Shown one piece after another: positions 36,519 to 45,434 of a stretch of DNA of 64,000 nt. The stretch spans positions 806,001-870,000 of the forward strand of contig NZ_RBKS01000001.1 in the NCBI RefSeq assembly GCF_003634555.1, given 5' to 3'. The first letter of the stretch is position 1; every line of letters starts with the position of its first letter. The DNA is from Frondihabitans australicus (GTDB lineage: Bacteria > Actinomycetota > Actinomycetes > Actinomycetales > Microbacteriaceae). The position numbers and the translations under genes are program-made. Below the pieces are notes generated by a model. It was not told the origin of the DNA, did no database searches, and worked only from the letters and a program-made list of their open reading frames with translations.

Positions 36519-38593
36519 GTCACGTAGGCCTCGCCGCATCCGCAGCAGCCCACGAGCCGACGCCTTCCGTATTCGGCCGACGGACAATCCGCCTCGATGA
36601 CGCCCGCGGGACCCTTCCGACCTTCGCCGATGACGCGTGGGATCTCTCCGCCATCCAACTCGCCGAGAACCTTCGCAAGCTGACCTTGAACTTCGCGGCC
36701 CTGCCACCGTTCTACAAACTCGTCACGAAGAACCTTTTCCGCACCCTGATCACACTTGAAGGCTCGGACGGTGAGGCTGCCATGGCCGCAGCCACAATCC
36801 ACACCAAACTCTCCAACATCAAAGCGTTCCTGGAATGGCTCAGCGCCGACGGTGAGCCCGCCCTGTCGGCTGTGACGATGAGAGACCTGGAGCGATTCAC
36901 CGACTTCGCGGTCTCCACCTGGAAATCCGTCAAAACGAAGCCCTTCGACGTCGTCGACGCCGTCAGGCTCTTTTACCTGTTCCGCCAGGAACTCGACGGC
37001 GACGGTCTCATGGTCGACCCCGGCCAGACCGAGTGGCGCCGATCCACTCCCTATCCACGATCCAGCGCCGACAACACCACGCTGCGCATCCCGGAAGGCG
37101 TTCTCCGGCCCCTTCTCGAATGGTCACTGCATTGGGTCGACCACTATGCACCCGACATCTTCCGCGCCCGCGACGAATACTTCGAACTCCGAAGCCGAGG
37201 CCGAGTAAGAGCAACTCGACAGCGTTTCGGAGACCCGGGTGTCCCTGCCATCGGTGAACTCGCCAAAGCCCGCCTCCGTGACGTCTTAGACCGCTACGTC
37301 AAAGAAGGACGGCCTTTGCCTAGCCGGCATCTATCAGGGGACGACCGTCGGGTCAACGTGCTCGCGCTGGCGCGAGAAGCGCACGCCAACGACATCTACA
37401 TCGGCACCCATGGACGCGAACTTATCGATACCGCTGCGTCCATTGTCGGCATCGATGACGACACCTACCTGCGAACGGAGACATCAGCGCTGGGGGACCG
37501 GCCAGCTCTCCCTCGTTTCAACACGACGAACTTCCTCAACGAACTTTCAAACCTGCAAGCCGCCTGTTACGTCCTCATCGCGTTCTTCTCGGGCATGCGC
37601 GATGACGAAATCAAGAGCTTGCAACGCGGGTGCCTCCGTGAAGTGCACGATTCGACCGGCGCGATTACGCGCTTCCACGTCAAAGGCATCGCCTACAAGA
37701 ACGAGCCCCCGGGTGGCACCGAGGCGATGTGGGTTGTCGGGGAGTACGCCGCTCGATCCATTCGTGTTCTCGAGCAGCTACACCCGGAGACGCAGGCTGC
37801 ACTATTTGCGGCGCCAGCGCACGGGCAGAGCGCGCAGAAGCGATCCAGACAAGCTGTCCCGTACTCGAAAACAAACCTCGACCTTGCGCGGCTCGTGGCC
37901 GTCATCAACGGTCTCATGGATACCGCAGGGGTCGGCGAGTCGCTCCACCATGAAGGCAGCCCTTGGTCACTGGCTACGAAACAGTTCCGACGGACTCTTG
38001 CTTGGTTCATTGCTCGAAGGCCCGGTGGTTCCATCGCCGGCGCAATCCAGTTCCGCCACCAAACAGTGCAGATGTTCGAAGGGTATCTCGGCACGGACAC
38101 GGCGGGATTCCGCGTCGAGGTCGAGGGCGAAGAGACCCTGCTGCGCGGCGAGTACCTGATCAACGTTGCCCAACAGGGAGCGGGCCACTTCCGAGGCCCG
38201 TCCGCAGCCATAGCGGATACGCGTGCAGCAAACTTCGCGTCCCGAATCGGTTTTCCCGGAAACGTCGCGGAAGGCACCCGCCAGTTCGACATCGCCGTCA
38301 AGCGCGCTCAACCTGACGTCTTCCACGGACCGCACGTGACCTGCGTGTTCAATCGCCCCAAGGCGGCGTGCCTCAACGGCGACACGAAGGCCGTCAGGCC
38401 AGTCTTCGCTCGCTGCCGTCCATTCGCCTGCGCCAACGTCGCGCTCGACGACGAGAACGTGCAGTTCTGGCAGGACGAGTATGTGGGAGTGCAGCGTCTC
38501 CTCGCAGTCTCTGCCACACTCGCACCATTTGTCGTCGATCAGATGACGACATACCTTCAGAACATCGCTGAACTGCTGGGAATTGAAGGCTAG
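36515..38593 (+). CDS. Tyrosine recombinase 3 of the comM element
   Basis: This 692-residue protein is the largest of the three. Active-site remnants are Arg in FFSGMRDDEIKSL, the segment TKQFRRTLAW where the HxxR His is Lys, then QFRHQTVQMFEGYLG with His and the likely nucleophile Tyr. The C-terminal region has CVFNRPKAACL and CRPFACANVAL, another Cys-rich patch. Tn554 has only two recombinases, so this set is closer to the three-integrase elements seen in other genomes. ATG 36515 overlaps the stop of gene 2. Confidence 0.82.
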   Translation: MSHVGLAASAAAHEPTPSVFGRRTIRLDDARGTLPTFADDAWDLSAIQLAENLRKLTLNFAALPPFYKLVTKNLFRTLITLEGSDGEAAMAAATIHTKLSNIKAFLEWLSADGEPALSAVTMRDLERFTDFAVSTWKSVKTKPFDVVDAVRLFYLFRQELDGDGLMVDPGQTEWRRSTPYPRSSADNTTLRIPEGVLRPLLEWSLHWVDHYAPDIFRARDEYFELRSRGRVRATRQRFGDPGVPAIGELAKARLRDVLDRYVKEGRPLPSRHLSGDDRRVNVLALAREAHANDIYIGTHGRELIDTAASIVGIDDDTYLRTETSALGDRPALPRFNTTNFLNELSNLQAACYVLIAFFSGMRDDEIKSLQRGCLREVHDSTGAITRFHVKGIAYKNEPPGGTEAMWVVGEYAARSIRVLEQLHPETQAALFAAPAHGQSAQKRSRQAVPYSKTNLDLARLVAVINGLMDTAGVGESLHHEGSPWSLATKQFRRTLAWFIARRPGGSIAGAIQFRHQTVQMFEGYLGTDTAGFRVEVEGEETLLRGEYLINVAQQGAGHFRGPSAAIADTRAANFASRIGFPGNVAEGTRQFDIAVKRAQPDVFHGPHVTCVFNRPKAACLNGDTKAVRPVFARCRPFACANVALDDENVQFWQDEYVGVQRLLAVSATLAPFVVDQMTTYLQNIAELLGIEG

Positions 38594-38599
38594 ACGAGC

Positions 38600-39013
38600 A
38601 TGGCTACTCCCAAGGACCTCAACCGGGCCGATGTCGAACGGCTCCTCGCCGCCTACCTCGAAGAAGCGGAAGCGGACGGCGGCGAGCCAACCGTCGCCGA
38701 GTTCGCTCGTCGCCTCGACGTCAAACGACCCGCGTTCATCTACGCCTTCCCCGATCTCGTCGCACGCATCGTCTCACCACCATCACGACCGACGCTTGAA
38801 CCTTCAGTCCGGGAAGCTCTCGAAACTAAGCTCCAACGCGAGCGCGGCAGGCGACGTGCGGCCGAACGTGGCCTCGAGCTCTACGCCGCCCAAATCCGCC
38901 GGCTCACCCTCACGAACGCAGAGCTCGAACGGCAGCGCGCGGCTCTCGAGGCAGACCTGGCCTCGCGAGAGGGCATCGCCGACCTTCGGAGCCGGCGACC
39001 CCGTAATCCATAA
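38600..39013 (+). CDS. TnpC/DUF6262-like small accessory protein
   Basis: This 137-residue basic protein lies six bases after the third recombinase gene. The first 65 residues look like a small DNA-binding helical domain (EPTVAEFARRLDVKRPAFIY, TetR-like turn). The rest is a coiled coil (LETKLQRERGRRRAAERGLE, then LTLTNAELERQRAAL). TnpC of Tn554 is a protein of similar size, layout and position that affects transposition orientation and frequency. The match is by architecture, not by a database search. Confidence 0.7.
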   Translation: MATPKDLNRADVERLLAAYLEEAEADGGEPTVAEFARRLDVKRPAFIYAFPDLVARIVSPPSRPTLEPSVREALETKLQRERGRRRAAERGLELYAAQIRRLTLTNAELERQRAALEADLASREGIADLRSRRPRNP

Positions 39014-39159
39014 GTTCGGGTCGCGTCGGCAGTCGAGGACTGGTCACTGGTCTATGAGCCTGCGAATCGAGACTCCGAGGCACCCCTAAACGGGGGTAGG
39101 ACGATTCGTTGCCATCTTTCGGGGTCGTCGTTAGATTTCTCTCACGATCACTTGGGGGA
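39014..39159 (+). promoter_or_regulatory. Junction between transposition genes and cargo
   Basis: This 146-bp gap holds a short hairpin (ACCCC-TAAAC-GGGGGT, about 39083-39098) that may end the recombinase transcript. TTAGAT near 39131 is a possible -10 box for the cargo, and a GGGGGA ribosome-binding site lies before ATG 39160. Confidence 0.4.
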
Positions 39160-40572
39160 ATGACAGTGAAAATCAAAGTATTTGTCGTGTCGGTCGTTGC
39201 TATCACGTCGATTGCCGTGGGGATGGGGTCGGCGGCGTCGGCGGCGCCATCGGCCAGCACCACGTCCGCATCAACGCCGGTCGCTGCGTCGACAGGGCAG
39301 GCAGTGACGGCCGAACAAGCAGCGGAACTGGCTAAGAACGGAGTCGCGACCGGGGTGGCTCCTAGCGTCCCGGGCTCGGCACCGAAGATGAACGCCATGA
39401 AGTCGAAGACGTGTTCTGCGCCTTCGTCCGCGGGCACATACGAGTGCCTCGAGCCGGCCACCGTGGCGAACGTTGGAAAAGCGGAGATGGCCAAGCTGCA
39501 GAAAGCGGCGGCGGGCATCGAGACGAAGCCTTCTAACTCGGCGAAGGCGCCACAGCAGTCTGCCGCGGCCGTCGATGCCGACGGGACCCCGCTCTATCCC
39601 GTCGACTCATGTCAGAAGGCTCAGCCTGAAGGCGAAGTAGTCCAGACCAGATTCGAGGCTTGCCAACTCGACGACTGGGTTGCCGATATCTATCAAACGG
39701 ATGACGACGGCAGTCAGGAACTCATCGGTTGGGTCGACGGTATCGACGCGATTTACTCGCAGATGGTCGACGGCTCGACGAACTGGGCATCCGGTGTGGA
39801 CCTGGAAGTACTCGACACGGTTGGGGCGGGCGCTTCGGCAGTGTTGACGGCCGAGCCCGTGTGCGCAGGTGATGCCTGCAACGTGCTCGAAATTGACGCA
39901 ATCAACATGGACCCGGTGACAGCCGAGGACGAACAAATCGGGTCGGCCTACTACGACTGGACACCCGTCAAGGGTGGCACCGGCCTGGGCGAAGTGGCTT
40001 GGACCGTTACCGTCGAGACGCCCGGTGCAGTGCCCGGTACAGCGGAGTTTAGGAACGTGCCGACGCGCTGCGACAAGGCTCTGCCGAACAGCAACAGCGT
40101 CGGTTGCGTCGACCCCGACACAACCGAATACATCCTGTTCGACACCACGGTTCTGCCATCATTCACGCACCACCTGGCCGAAGCACTCGGATCGGGTCTG
40201 CCTGGAGCCGACTACGGCAGCAACCCTTCGCCCCTGCACAGGCTCGTGAACGCCACGCTCCGCAACAAGAACCGCTCGACAGCCTGCCCGGCATCCTTCC
40301 CTCGACCTTCGGGTGAGAGTTGCGACGAATACCCATTCGCCTCGACCAAGGAGGGCGCCTTCACCGGCAACGGCGCCGGCGCCCGTACGTTCGATGGTTG
40401 CGACATCACCCTGCCGAATCCTTCGTCGACCGGGCCGACCGGTTGTAGCGTCTGCATGATTGATGCGACTCAGAACTCCAAGGCCGGTTCGGATCTTCAG
40501 GTGCAGCTCTACCGCCCGTACCGGATGCTCGACGGCGACACGTTCAACGTCGACTACACGGTCATCAACTAG
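39160..40572 (+). CDS. Secreted NucA/NucB-type deoxyribonuclease
   Basis: This 470-residue exported protein has a clear signal peptide (KIKVFVVSVVAITSIAVGMG, cleavage near ASAAPSA). A Ser/Ala/Lys-rich pro-region follows to about residue 145, then an unknown Cys-containing domain to about 365. The C-terminal 100 residues carry the NucA/NucB hallmark SCDEYPFASTKEGAF with catalytic acidic residues, and end LDGDTFNVDY. NucB degrades extracellular DNA, and NucA of Bacillus subtilis helps DNA uptake. ATG 39160 is chosen over an upstream in-frame start because it gives the signal peptide and follows GGGGGA. It is cargo of the comM element. Confidence 0.8.
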   Translation: MTVKIKVFVVSVVAITSIAVGMGSAASAAPSASTTSASTPVAASTGQAVTAEQAAELAKNGVATGVAPSVPGSAPKMNAMKSKTCSAPSSAGTYECLEPATVANVGKAEMAKLQKAAAGIETKPSNSAKAPQQSAAAVDADGTPLYPVDSCQKAQPEGEVVQTRFEACQLDDWVADIYQTDDDGSQELIGWVDGIDAIYSQMVDGSTNWASGVDLEVLDTVGAGASAVLTAEPVCAGDACNVLEIDAINMDPVTAEDEQIGSAYYDWTPVKGGTGLGEVAWTVTVETPGAVPGTAEFRNVPTRCDKALPNSNSVGCVDPDTTEYILFDTTVLPSFTHHLAEALGSGLPGADYGSNPSPLHRLVNATLRNKNRSTACPASFPRPSGESCDEYPFASTKEGAFTGNGAGARTFDGCDITLPNPSSTGPTGCSVCMIDATQNSKAGSDLQVQLYRPYRMLDGDTFNVDYTVIN

Positions 40573-40583
40573 GAGATGAGCCA

Positions 40584-41174
40584 TTGACCAGCGGAGTCAT
40601 CAACGTCGACGACCACCTCTTCTACCTGAGTAGCCGGGCAATGTACGACTTCGGGGCGGCACGGCAGAGCAGGATCGACGGACTCGTAAGCGATTTCGAC
40701 GGAACGTTGGCTGTCATGGCCGGCATAGCCGCTGGACCTGTCCGCATTCATGCCTCTCTCGTGGACGAAGCGCCTCAAGATCTCGACACGACACCTGACA
40801 CAGGTTCGGGTCGACTCATCACAGCGGGACCGCTCTACTTCTACGGGCCCGACGGCGACACATTCAGCCCGCCAGAATTCGCTGCCGTCGAACGCAGCGC
40901 GTACGGAGTCCAAATACAGGCCGAGGGGCGGGACGTTGCCTGGGACCTCGTCGTGACCGAACCTGTCGAGGACTACAACGTCATCGTCTGGCCCCTCCGC
41001 CCAAGCGAACGGTTCGCACTCCTCAAGCAAGCGCACAAACAAGCACTGGCCAGAACAACGCCAGGAGTCTTCGTCGGCGAAGAAGCGCGCAGAAGGCAAC
41101 GCGAGGCACGCGCGCGGCAAGAGCAAAAACGGAACGGCGGTGACGTCGGTCCGGGGGAAGCCGCACATCGGTGA
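40584..41174 (+). CDS. Candidate nuclease inhibitor (ComJ/Nin-like?), first copy
   Basis: This 196-residue protein without signal peptide or membrane segment is encoded 11 bases after the DNase gene. It starts at TTG 40584, preceded by AGGAGATGAG. Its core has alternating beta-strand patterns and ends in a block GRDVAW...YNVIVWP, shared with the next protein. A charged Arg/Gln-rich helix follows. Genes for NucA-type nucleases are commonly paired with an intracellular inhibitor (Nin/ComJ in Bacillus). The N-terminal VDDHLFYLSSRAMYD and the overall shape could fit that family, but the assignment rests on context. Confidence 0.55.
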   Translation: MTSGVINVDDHLFYLSSRAMYDFGAARQSRIDGLVSDFDGTLAVMAGIAAGPVRIHASLVDEAPQDLDTTPDTGSGRLITAGPLYFYGPDGDTFSPPEFAAVERSAYGVQIQAEGRDVAWDLVVTEPVEDYNVIVWPLRPSERFALLKQAHKQALARTTPGVFVGEEARRRQREARARQEQKRNGGDVGPGEAAHR

Positions 41175-41605
41175 GTCCAAGGCTTGAGCAGGTTCAGTAC
41201 GTCGCGTCGATAGACATCTCGTCTCTGCACGTCATCGGCGCGCAAGCCGCGAGCGAGATTAGGTCGAACGACACGGATGGAGACCTGATCATGTCGCTTC
41301 CCGATGGCCTGCTCGTGACAACGGCAGCCGAGGACGGCGACGTACCGGTCACGGCCGAGCGTTGGGACAGTGAGCCGCCCACCGATGAGTCCTGGGAGGA
41401 ATCGTCGGAGATAACTATCGAGACGCACTCCGAGGATGGGAATCTGTGGGTCGGTGGATATGACTACACCAATCCGGAAGAACCCATTCTGACGGGCGGG
41501 AATGACGGGCGATTCGTTCTGCGGGTGTATGCCTCTGGCCGGCAGATCCCGTGGGTCGGACCGATCACCGAGAGCTACCTCGTGCAGGTCTGGCCTTCGG
41601 AATAG
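41171..41605 (+). CDS. Candidate nuclease inhibitor, second copy
   Basis: This acidic 144-residue cytoplasmic protein starts at GTG 41171, overlapping the stop of the previous gene (GTGA). It ends GRQIPW...YLVQVWPSE, matching the GRDVAW...YNVIVWP block of the preceding protein, so the two are paralogues. The sequence is rich in Glu and Asp, as inhibitors of DNA-binding enzymes often are. No family was recognised with certainty. Together with the DNase gene it forms a compact three-gene cargo unit. Confidence 0.5.
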   Translation: MSPRLEQVQYVASIDISSLHVIGAQAASEIRSNDTDGDLIMSLPDGLLVTTAAEDGDVPVTAERWDSEPPTDESWEESSEITIETHSEDGNLWVGGYDYTNPEEPILTGGNDGRFVLRVYASGRQIPWVGPITESYLVQVWPSE

Positions 41606-41787
41606 CCGGATCTCGCAATGGCTCTGTGCGATTCGTTCGTCTATCTCAAGGTGCCTTTGGCTGCGTCTCTAGGTGCCCGAAGTTCCTGACCTAGTCAGCC
41701 CGGTCGGGAGTACCGACCTTTCCCATTGGCTCTGCTCAGCTCCCCTCGGGCGCTTCTGGTTCTGACTAGTCAAAGTAGCGCCATAAG
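41606..41787. repeat. Right end of the element with inverted repeats
   Basis: This 182-bp non-coding end holds three inverted repeats: CTGAC-CTA-GTCAG (41686-41698), GGTCGG-GAGTA-CCGACC (41702-41718) and the palindrome TGACTAGTCA (41763-41772), 18 bases inside the right junction. The first and last resemble the left-end palindrome. They are probably recombinase-binding sites. Confidence 0.65.
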
Positions 41788-42282
41788 ATGGCGGCCAATC
41801 CCTGCCCCTGCGGGCAGTACGGCGCGCGGGACGCCGCGTGCACGTGCTCGGCCCAGTCGCGGCGGCGCTACCTGGCCCGGCTCTCCGGGCCGCTCGTCGA
41901 CCGCATCGACATGCAGCTCCGGGTGGCCCGGATCGCGTCGGCGCAGTTCCGGCTGGCGGAGAGCGGCGAGGTCACCACGGTCTCGACGGCCGATGCCCGC
42001 GAACGGGTCCTCGGCGCACGTGCGCGTGCCCGCGAACGCCTGCGCGCGACCCCGTGGTCTCTGAACGCGGAGGTGCCCGGGCAGTTCCTCCGCAGCGGCG
42101 ACCGACGCCTCGACGCCTCGCGCACGGGCGCGATCGATCGCGCCCTCGAACTCGGCACGCTGACCATGCGGGGCTACGACCGCGTTCTCCGCCTGGCCTG
42201 GACTCTCGCCGACCTCGATGGCGCCGACCGGCCCGACCGCTCGCACGTCTCGAATGCGCTGGCGCTGAGGAGGTCGCTGTGA
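41788..42282 (+). pseudogene. comM: comM, 3' part, beyond the insertion
   Basis: This is the C-terminal 163 residues of ComM. It opens AANPCPCGQYGARDAACTC (zinc-binding Cys residues) and ends with the usual helical lid ([33 protein letters not shown]). The insertion places an ATG directly in frame at the junction, so a fragment could be translated, but it lacks both nucleotide-binding motifs. The stop overlaps the dprA start (GTGA). Upstream of the ATG no ribosome-binding site is visible. Confidence 0.9.
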
Positions 42283-43529
42283 CCGGGCGAGGGCTGCTCG
42301 CTGGCTTCGGCGACGGCGAGATTGCCGACATGCTCGGCGGTGTCGGCCGCGCTGGCGGCGCTGACAATGTCGCCCGCGCTGCGGGCGCCGGCGGCGCCGG
42401 GGCGAATGACGCCCTCGCCAGCGCCGTGTGGTCGTGCCTCACAGAGCCGGGCGACGGCGCAGCAGGCCTTCTGCGTCTGGCTCTGGGGCCGGCCGGTGCT
42501 CTGGCGGCGCTCGAACTGCCCGACGACGAGATCGTGCGCCGCCTCGAGGCACGCGGTGCCGGCGAGGCGTCCCGTGTCGATCTCACCGGCGCGCGCAAGC
42601 GCTGGGAGCCGCGCATGTCGGCGACCGCCGTGCGATCCGCCTTCCGCGCCGCGTCCGTCCTCGGGGTGCGCCTCGTCGTTCCCGGCGACGCCGAGTGGCC
42701 CGCGGGCCTCGACGATCTCGGCCTCCACGGCCCGGCAGCGCTCTGGATCCGGGGCGACGCGGGTGCGCTCACCGCGAGACCCGGCATCGCGATCGTGGGG
42801 AGTCGTGCCGCGACCGGCTACGGCGAACATGTCGCAGCCGACCTCTCGGACGGTCTGAGCACTCGAGGGTGGTCGGTGTTCTCGGGCGGCGCGTACGGCA
42901 TCGACGGAATGGCGCACCGTACGACCGTGGCGTCCGACGGCCTCACGGTCGCCATCATGGCGGGCGGCGTCGACCGCTACTACCCGGCCGGGAACGCCGA
43001 CCTGCTCCGCCGCGTCGCGGAGACGGGTGCGGTGGTCGCCGAGGCGCCCTGCGGAACCACGCCGTCGCGCTGGAGATTCCTCCAGCGGAACAGGCTCCTC
43101 GCCGCCACGACGGCGGCGACCGTCGTCGTGGAGGCCGGGCATCGCTCGGGCGCGCTGAACACGGCCAACCACGCTCGCGCGCTCGAGCGGCCCCTGGGCG
43201 CCGTGCCCGGTCCGGTGACCTCGCCCGCGTCGGCCAGCTGCCACCGGCTCCTCCGGGAGGGCGGCGCCGAGTGCGTGACGAGCCCTGACGACGTCGTCGC
43301 GCTCGTGACCGGAGGCGTCCTCGACGACGTCGCCCGCTACGGGCCCGGTCGCGACGCACCAGGCGAGATGCGAGTCCTCGACGCCCTGTCGACCCGGTCC
43401 GCGCAAACGGACCTCGACGTCGCGCGACGCTCTGGTCTCGCCGCGGGCGAGATACGGGGGATCCTGGCTGTGCTCGAACTCGGCGGCCGCGCCGAGGAGC
43501 GCGAGACCGGCTGGGTGAGATGTCATTAG
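42279..43529 (+). CDS. dprA: DNA-processing protein DprA
   Basis: This 416-residue protein loads RecA on incoming single strands in natural transformation. The Rossmann-like core has [66 protein letters not shown] and [10 protein letters not shown], all typical of DprA. An N-terminal helical domain covers about residues 1-110, and a C-terminal winged-helix-like segment starts near 360. GTG 42279 overlaps the comM stop. Because comM is cut, transcription now may depend on the element or on a weak local promoter. Confidence 0.95.
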   Translation: MTGRGLLAGFGDGEIADMLGGVGRAGGADNVARAAGAGGAGANDALASAVWSCLTEPGDGAAGLLRLALGPAGALAALELPDDEIVRRLEARGAGEASRVDLTGARKRWEPRMSATAVRSAFRAASVLGVRLVVPGDAEWPAGLDDLGLHGPAALWIRGDAGALTARPGIAIVGSRAATGYGEHVAADLSDGLSTRGWSVFSGGAYGIDGMAHRTTVASDGLTVAIMAGGVDRYYPAGNADLLRRVAETGAVVAEAPCGTTPSRWRFLQRNRLLAATTAATVVVEAGHRSGALNTANHARALERPLGAVPGPVTSPASASCHRLLREGGAECVTSPDDVVALVTGGVLDDVARYGPGRDAPGEMRVLDALSTRSAQTDLDVARRSGLAAGEIRGILAVLELGGRAEERETGWVRCH

Positions 43530-43538
43530 GCTCGGGCC

Positions 43539-44453
43539 GTGACCGTCTCCGCGACCCCGCCGACACCCGACTTCACCATCGCGCACCTCAGCGACACGCA
43601 CTTCCTCGGCGGTCGCGCCCCGTGGGGCGGCGTGATCGACACCGACACGCAGATCGAGTCCGCTCTCGCGCAGCTGACGCGCTCAGGGCGCCGCCCCGAC
43701 GCGATCGTGCTCACGGGCGACCTCACCGATCTCGGCGAGCCCGAGGCCTATCGCCGCCTCCGCGCCATCGTCGAGCCCGTCGCCGACGACCTCGGGGCGC
43801 AGCTGGTCTGGGTCATGGGCAACCACGACGAGCGCGGCGTCTACGCGCGCGAGCTCTTCGGGGAAGACCTCGAAGGGCCCGACGAAGACCATCCCCAGGA
43901 TCGCGTCTACGACGTCCGGGGGCTGCGGATCATCGCCTTCGACAGCACCGTGCCCGGGTATCACCACGGCGACGTCGACGCGGCGCAGCTGGAATGGCTG
44001 CGCGGGGTTCTCGCGGATCCTGCGCCCCACGGAACCCTGCTGGCACTGCATCACCCGCCGATCAAGACGCCGCTCGAGCTGATGAACCTGCTGCAGCTGC
44101 AGCACCAGGACGACCTCGCGGAGGTGATACGCGGCACGGACGTGCGAGGCGTGCTCGGCGGTCACCTGCACTACTCGACGTTCGGGCTGTTCGCGGGTGT
44201 GCCGGTCTCGGTGGCGTCGGCCACCTGCAACACCATGGACCTCACGGCGCCGCCGCGCGAGCTGCGGCAGATCGACGCGCTGCGGACCTTCTCGCTCGTG
44301 CACGTCTACCCCGACGGACTCACGCACTCCGTGCTTCCCGTCGACGACTACGAGCCGGTCGAGACCCTCGACTCCGACTTCCTCGCCCGTATCGAGGCTC
44401 TTCCCGCGGCCGAGCAGTTCGAGCGATTCTCGAAGAAGCGGACGATCGGCTGA
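43539..44453 (+). CDS. Metallophosphoesterase, CpdA-like phosphodiesterase
   Basis: This 304-residue calcineurin-like phosphoesterase has the metal motifs [36 protein letters not shown] and [10 protein letters not shown] in order. The layout is that of class III cyclic-nucleotide phosphodiesterases (CpdA, Rv0805). cAMP or other phosphodiester substrates are possible. GTG 43539 lies six bases after a TAGGCT box that overlaps the end of dprA, so it probably has its own leaderless transcript. The xerC start follows three bases after the stop. Confidence 0.88.
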   Translation: MTVSATPPTPDFTIAHLSDTHFLGGRAPWGGVIDTDTQIESALAQLTRSGRRPDAIVLTGDLTDLGEPEAYRRLRAIVEPVADDLGAQLVWVMGNHDERGVYARELFGEDLEGPDEDHPQDRVYDVRGLRIIAFDSTVPGYHHGDVDAAQLEWLRGVLADPAPHGTLLALHHPPIKTPLELMNLLQLQHQDDLAEVIRGTDVRGVLGGHLHYSTFGLFAGVPVSVASATCNTMDLTAPPRELRQIDALRTFSLVHVYPDGLTHSVLPVDDYEPVETLDSDFLARIEALPAAEQFERFSKKRTIG

Positions 44454-44455
44454 TC

Positions 44456-45379
44456 GTGGCGGAGTCGATGGCGCGCGCGGTCGAGGACTTCCTCGGCCAC
44501 CTGCGGCACGCCCGCGGCCTCAGCGACAACACGGTGCGCGCCTACGGCACCGACCTCGACGCCCTCGTGGCCGACATCGGCTGGAGAGTCGACGGCACGC
44601 CCGGCGTCGACGGGCTCGACCTCGAGACCCTGCGCGACTGGCTCTGGCGCTCGACGGAGCAGAAGCTCGCCCGAGCCACCATCGCCCGGCGCTCGGCGTC
44701 GGCGCGAGGCTTCACGAAGTGGCTGCACGAGAGCGGCCGCCTGCCGACCGATGTCGGGGCACGTCTCCGTGCGCCGAAGGCCGAGTCGCACCTCCCGCGG
44801 GTCCTCACCGAAGAGCAGGTCGACGGGGTCCTGCGCGGGCTCGCCGAGAGGGCGGCCGGCGGCGAACCCGGCGCCGTGCGCGATCTCGCCGTGATCGAGC
44901 TGCTCTACGGGTCGGGGCTGCGGGTCTCCGAGCTCACCGGACTCGACAGAGGCGGCGTCGATCTGGAGCGCCTCACGGTCCGTGTGCTCGGCAAGGGGGC
45001 GAAGCAGCGCGTCGTTCCGTTCGGCGTGCCGGCCGCCGCCGCCCTGTCGGCCTACCTCGACCGCGGAAGGCCCGTCCTCGCCGCCCAGGAGGGCGCGGAC
45101 CCCGCCGCGTTCTTCCTCGGCCGATCGGGCCGGCGTCTCGGCTCCCGCGCGGTCTACTCGCTCGTCGCGCGTCTCCTCGAGCCGCTGCCAGGCTCGGGCC
45201 CCGCGGGGCCGCACGCCCTCCGTCACACCGCGGCGACCCACCTCCTCGACGGCGGAGCCGACCTCCGGGCCGTCCAGGAGCTCCTCGGGCACGCGAGCCT
45301 CGGCACGACGCAGATCTACACGCACGTCTCCACCGAGCGCCTCCGCGAGAGCTACCGCTCGGCGCACCCGCGCGCCTGA
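44456..45379 (+). CDS. xerC: Tyrosine recombinase XerC
   Basis: This 307-residue recombinase resolves chromosome dimers at dif together with XerD. The active site is complete: Arg in [15 protein letters not shown], Lys in [39 protein letters not shown] with the nucleophile Tyr. The N-terminal SAM-like domain starts [26 protein letters not shown] 44456 is used; ATG 44468 is an equally possible start. Its place near dprA and rpsB is the normal chromosomal location, so it is not part of the comM element. Confidence 0.94.
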   Translation: MAESMARAVEDFLGHLRHARGLSDNTVRAYGTDLDALVADIGWRVDGTPGVDGLDLETLRDWLWRSTEQKLARATIARRSASARGFTKWLHESGRLPTDVGARLRAPKAESHLPRVLTEEQVDGVLRGLAERAAGGEPGAVRDLAVIELLYGSGLRVSELTGLDRGGVDLERLTVRVLGKGAKQRVVPFGVPAAAALSAYLDRGRPVLAAQEGADPAAFFLGRSGRRLGSRAVYSLVARLLEPLPGSGPAGPHALRHTAATHLLDGGADLRAVQELLGHASLGTTQIYTHVSTERLRESYRSAHPRA

Positions 45380-45434
45380 ACCCGACGGGGCCGCCGCGTG
45401 GTGCCCCGCTCCCTGCCGCCGCGCCACCGGCCCG

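Larger units (their letters stand above)
33163..41790 (+). mobile_element. Tn554-like integrative element in comM, with DNase cargo (about 8.6 kb)
   Basis: Joining the sequence before 33163 to that after 41790 restores an in-frame ComM (VVA|ANPCPCG), so these are the ends to within a few bases. Content in order: three overlapping tyrosine recombinase genes, a small TnpC-like gene, then cargo of a secreted NucA/NucB DNase and two small related genes. Base composition is lower in GC (32 of 60 at 33361-33420 against 44 of 60 at 32341-32400 in comM). No target duplication beyond GC is visible, as expected for Tn554-type recombination. Both ends carry a TGACNNGTCA palindrome. Confidence 0.9.

Noticed and set aside
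33202-39013. The recombinase set as part of a prophage
   Set aside because: No phage structural, lysis or replication genes are present, and the layout matches Tn554-like or multi-integrase elements.
33160-41792. The comM split as a sequencing or assembly error
   Set aside because: 8.6 kb of coherent recombinase and cargo genes with lower GC lie between the halves, and the halves join in frame.
44456-45379. xerC as part of the mobile element
   Set aside because: It lies outside the comM junction, has host-like GC content, and sits in its usual place between dprA and rpsB.
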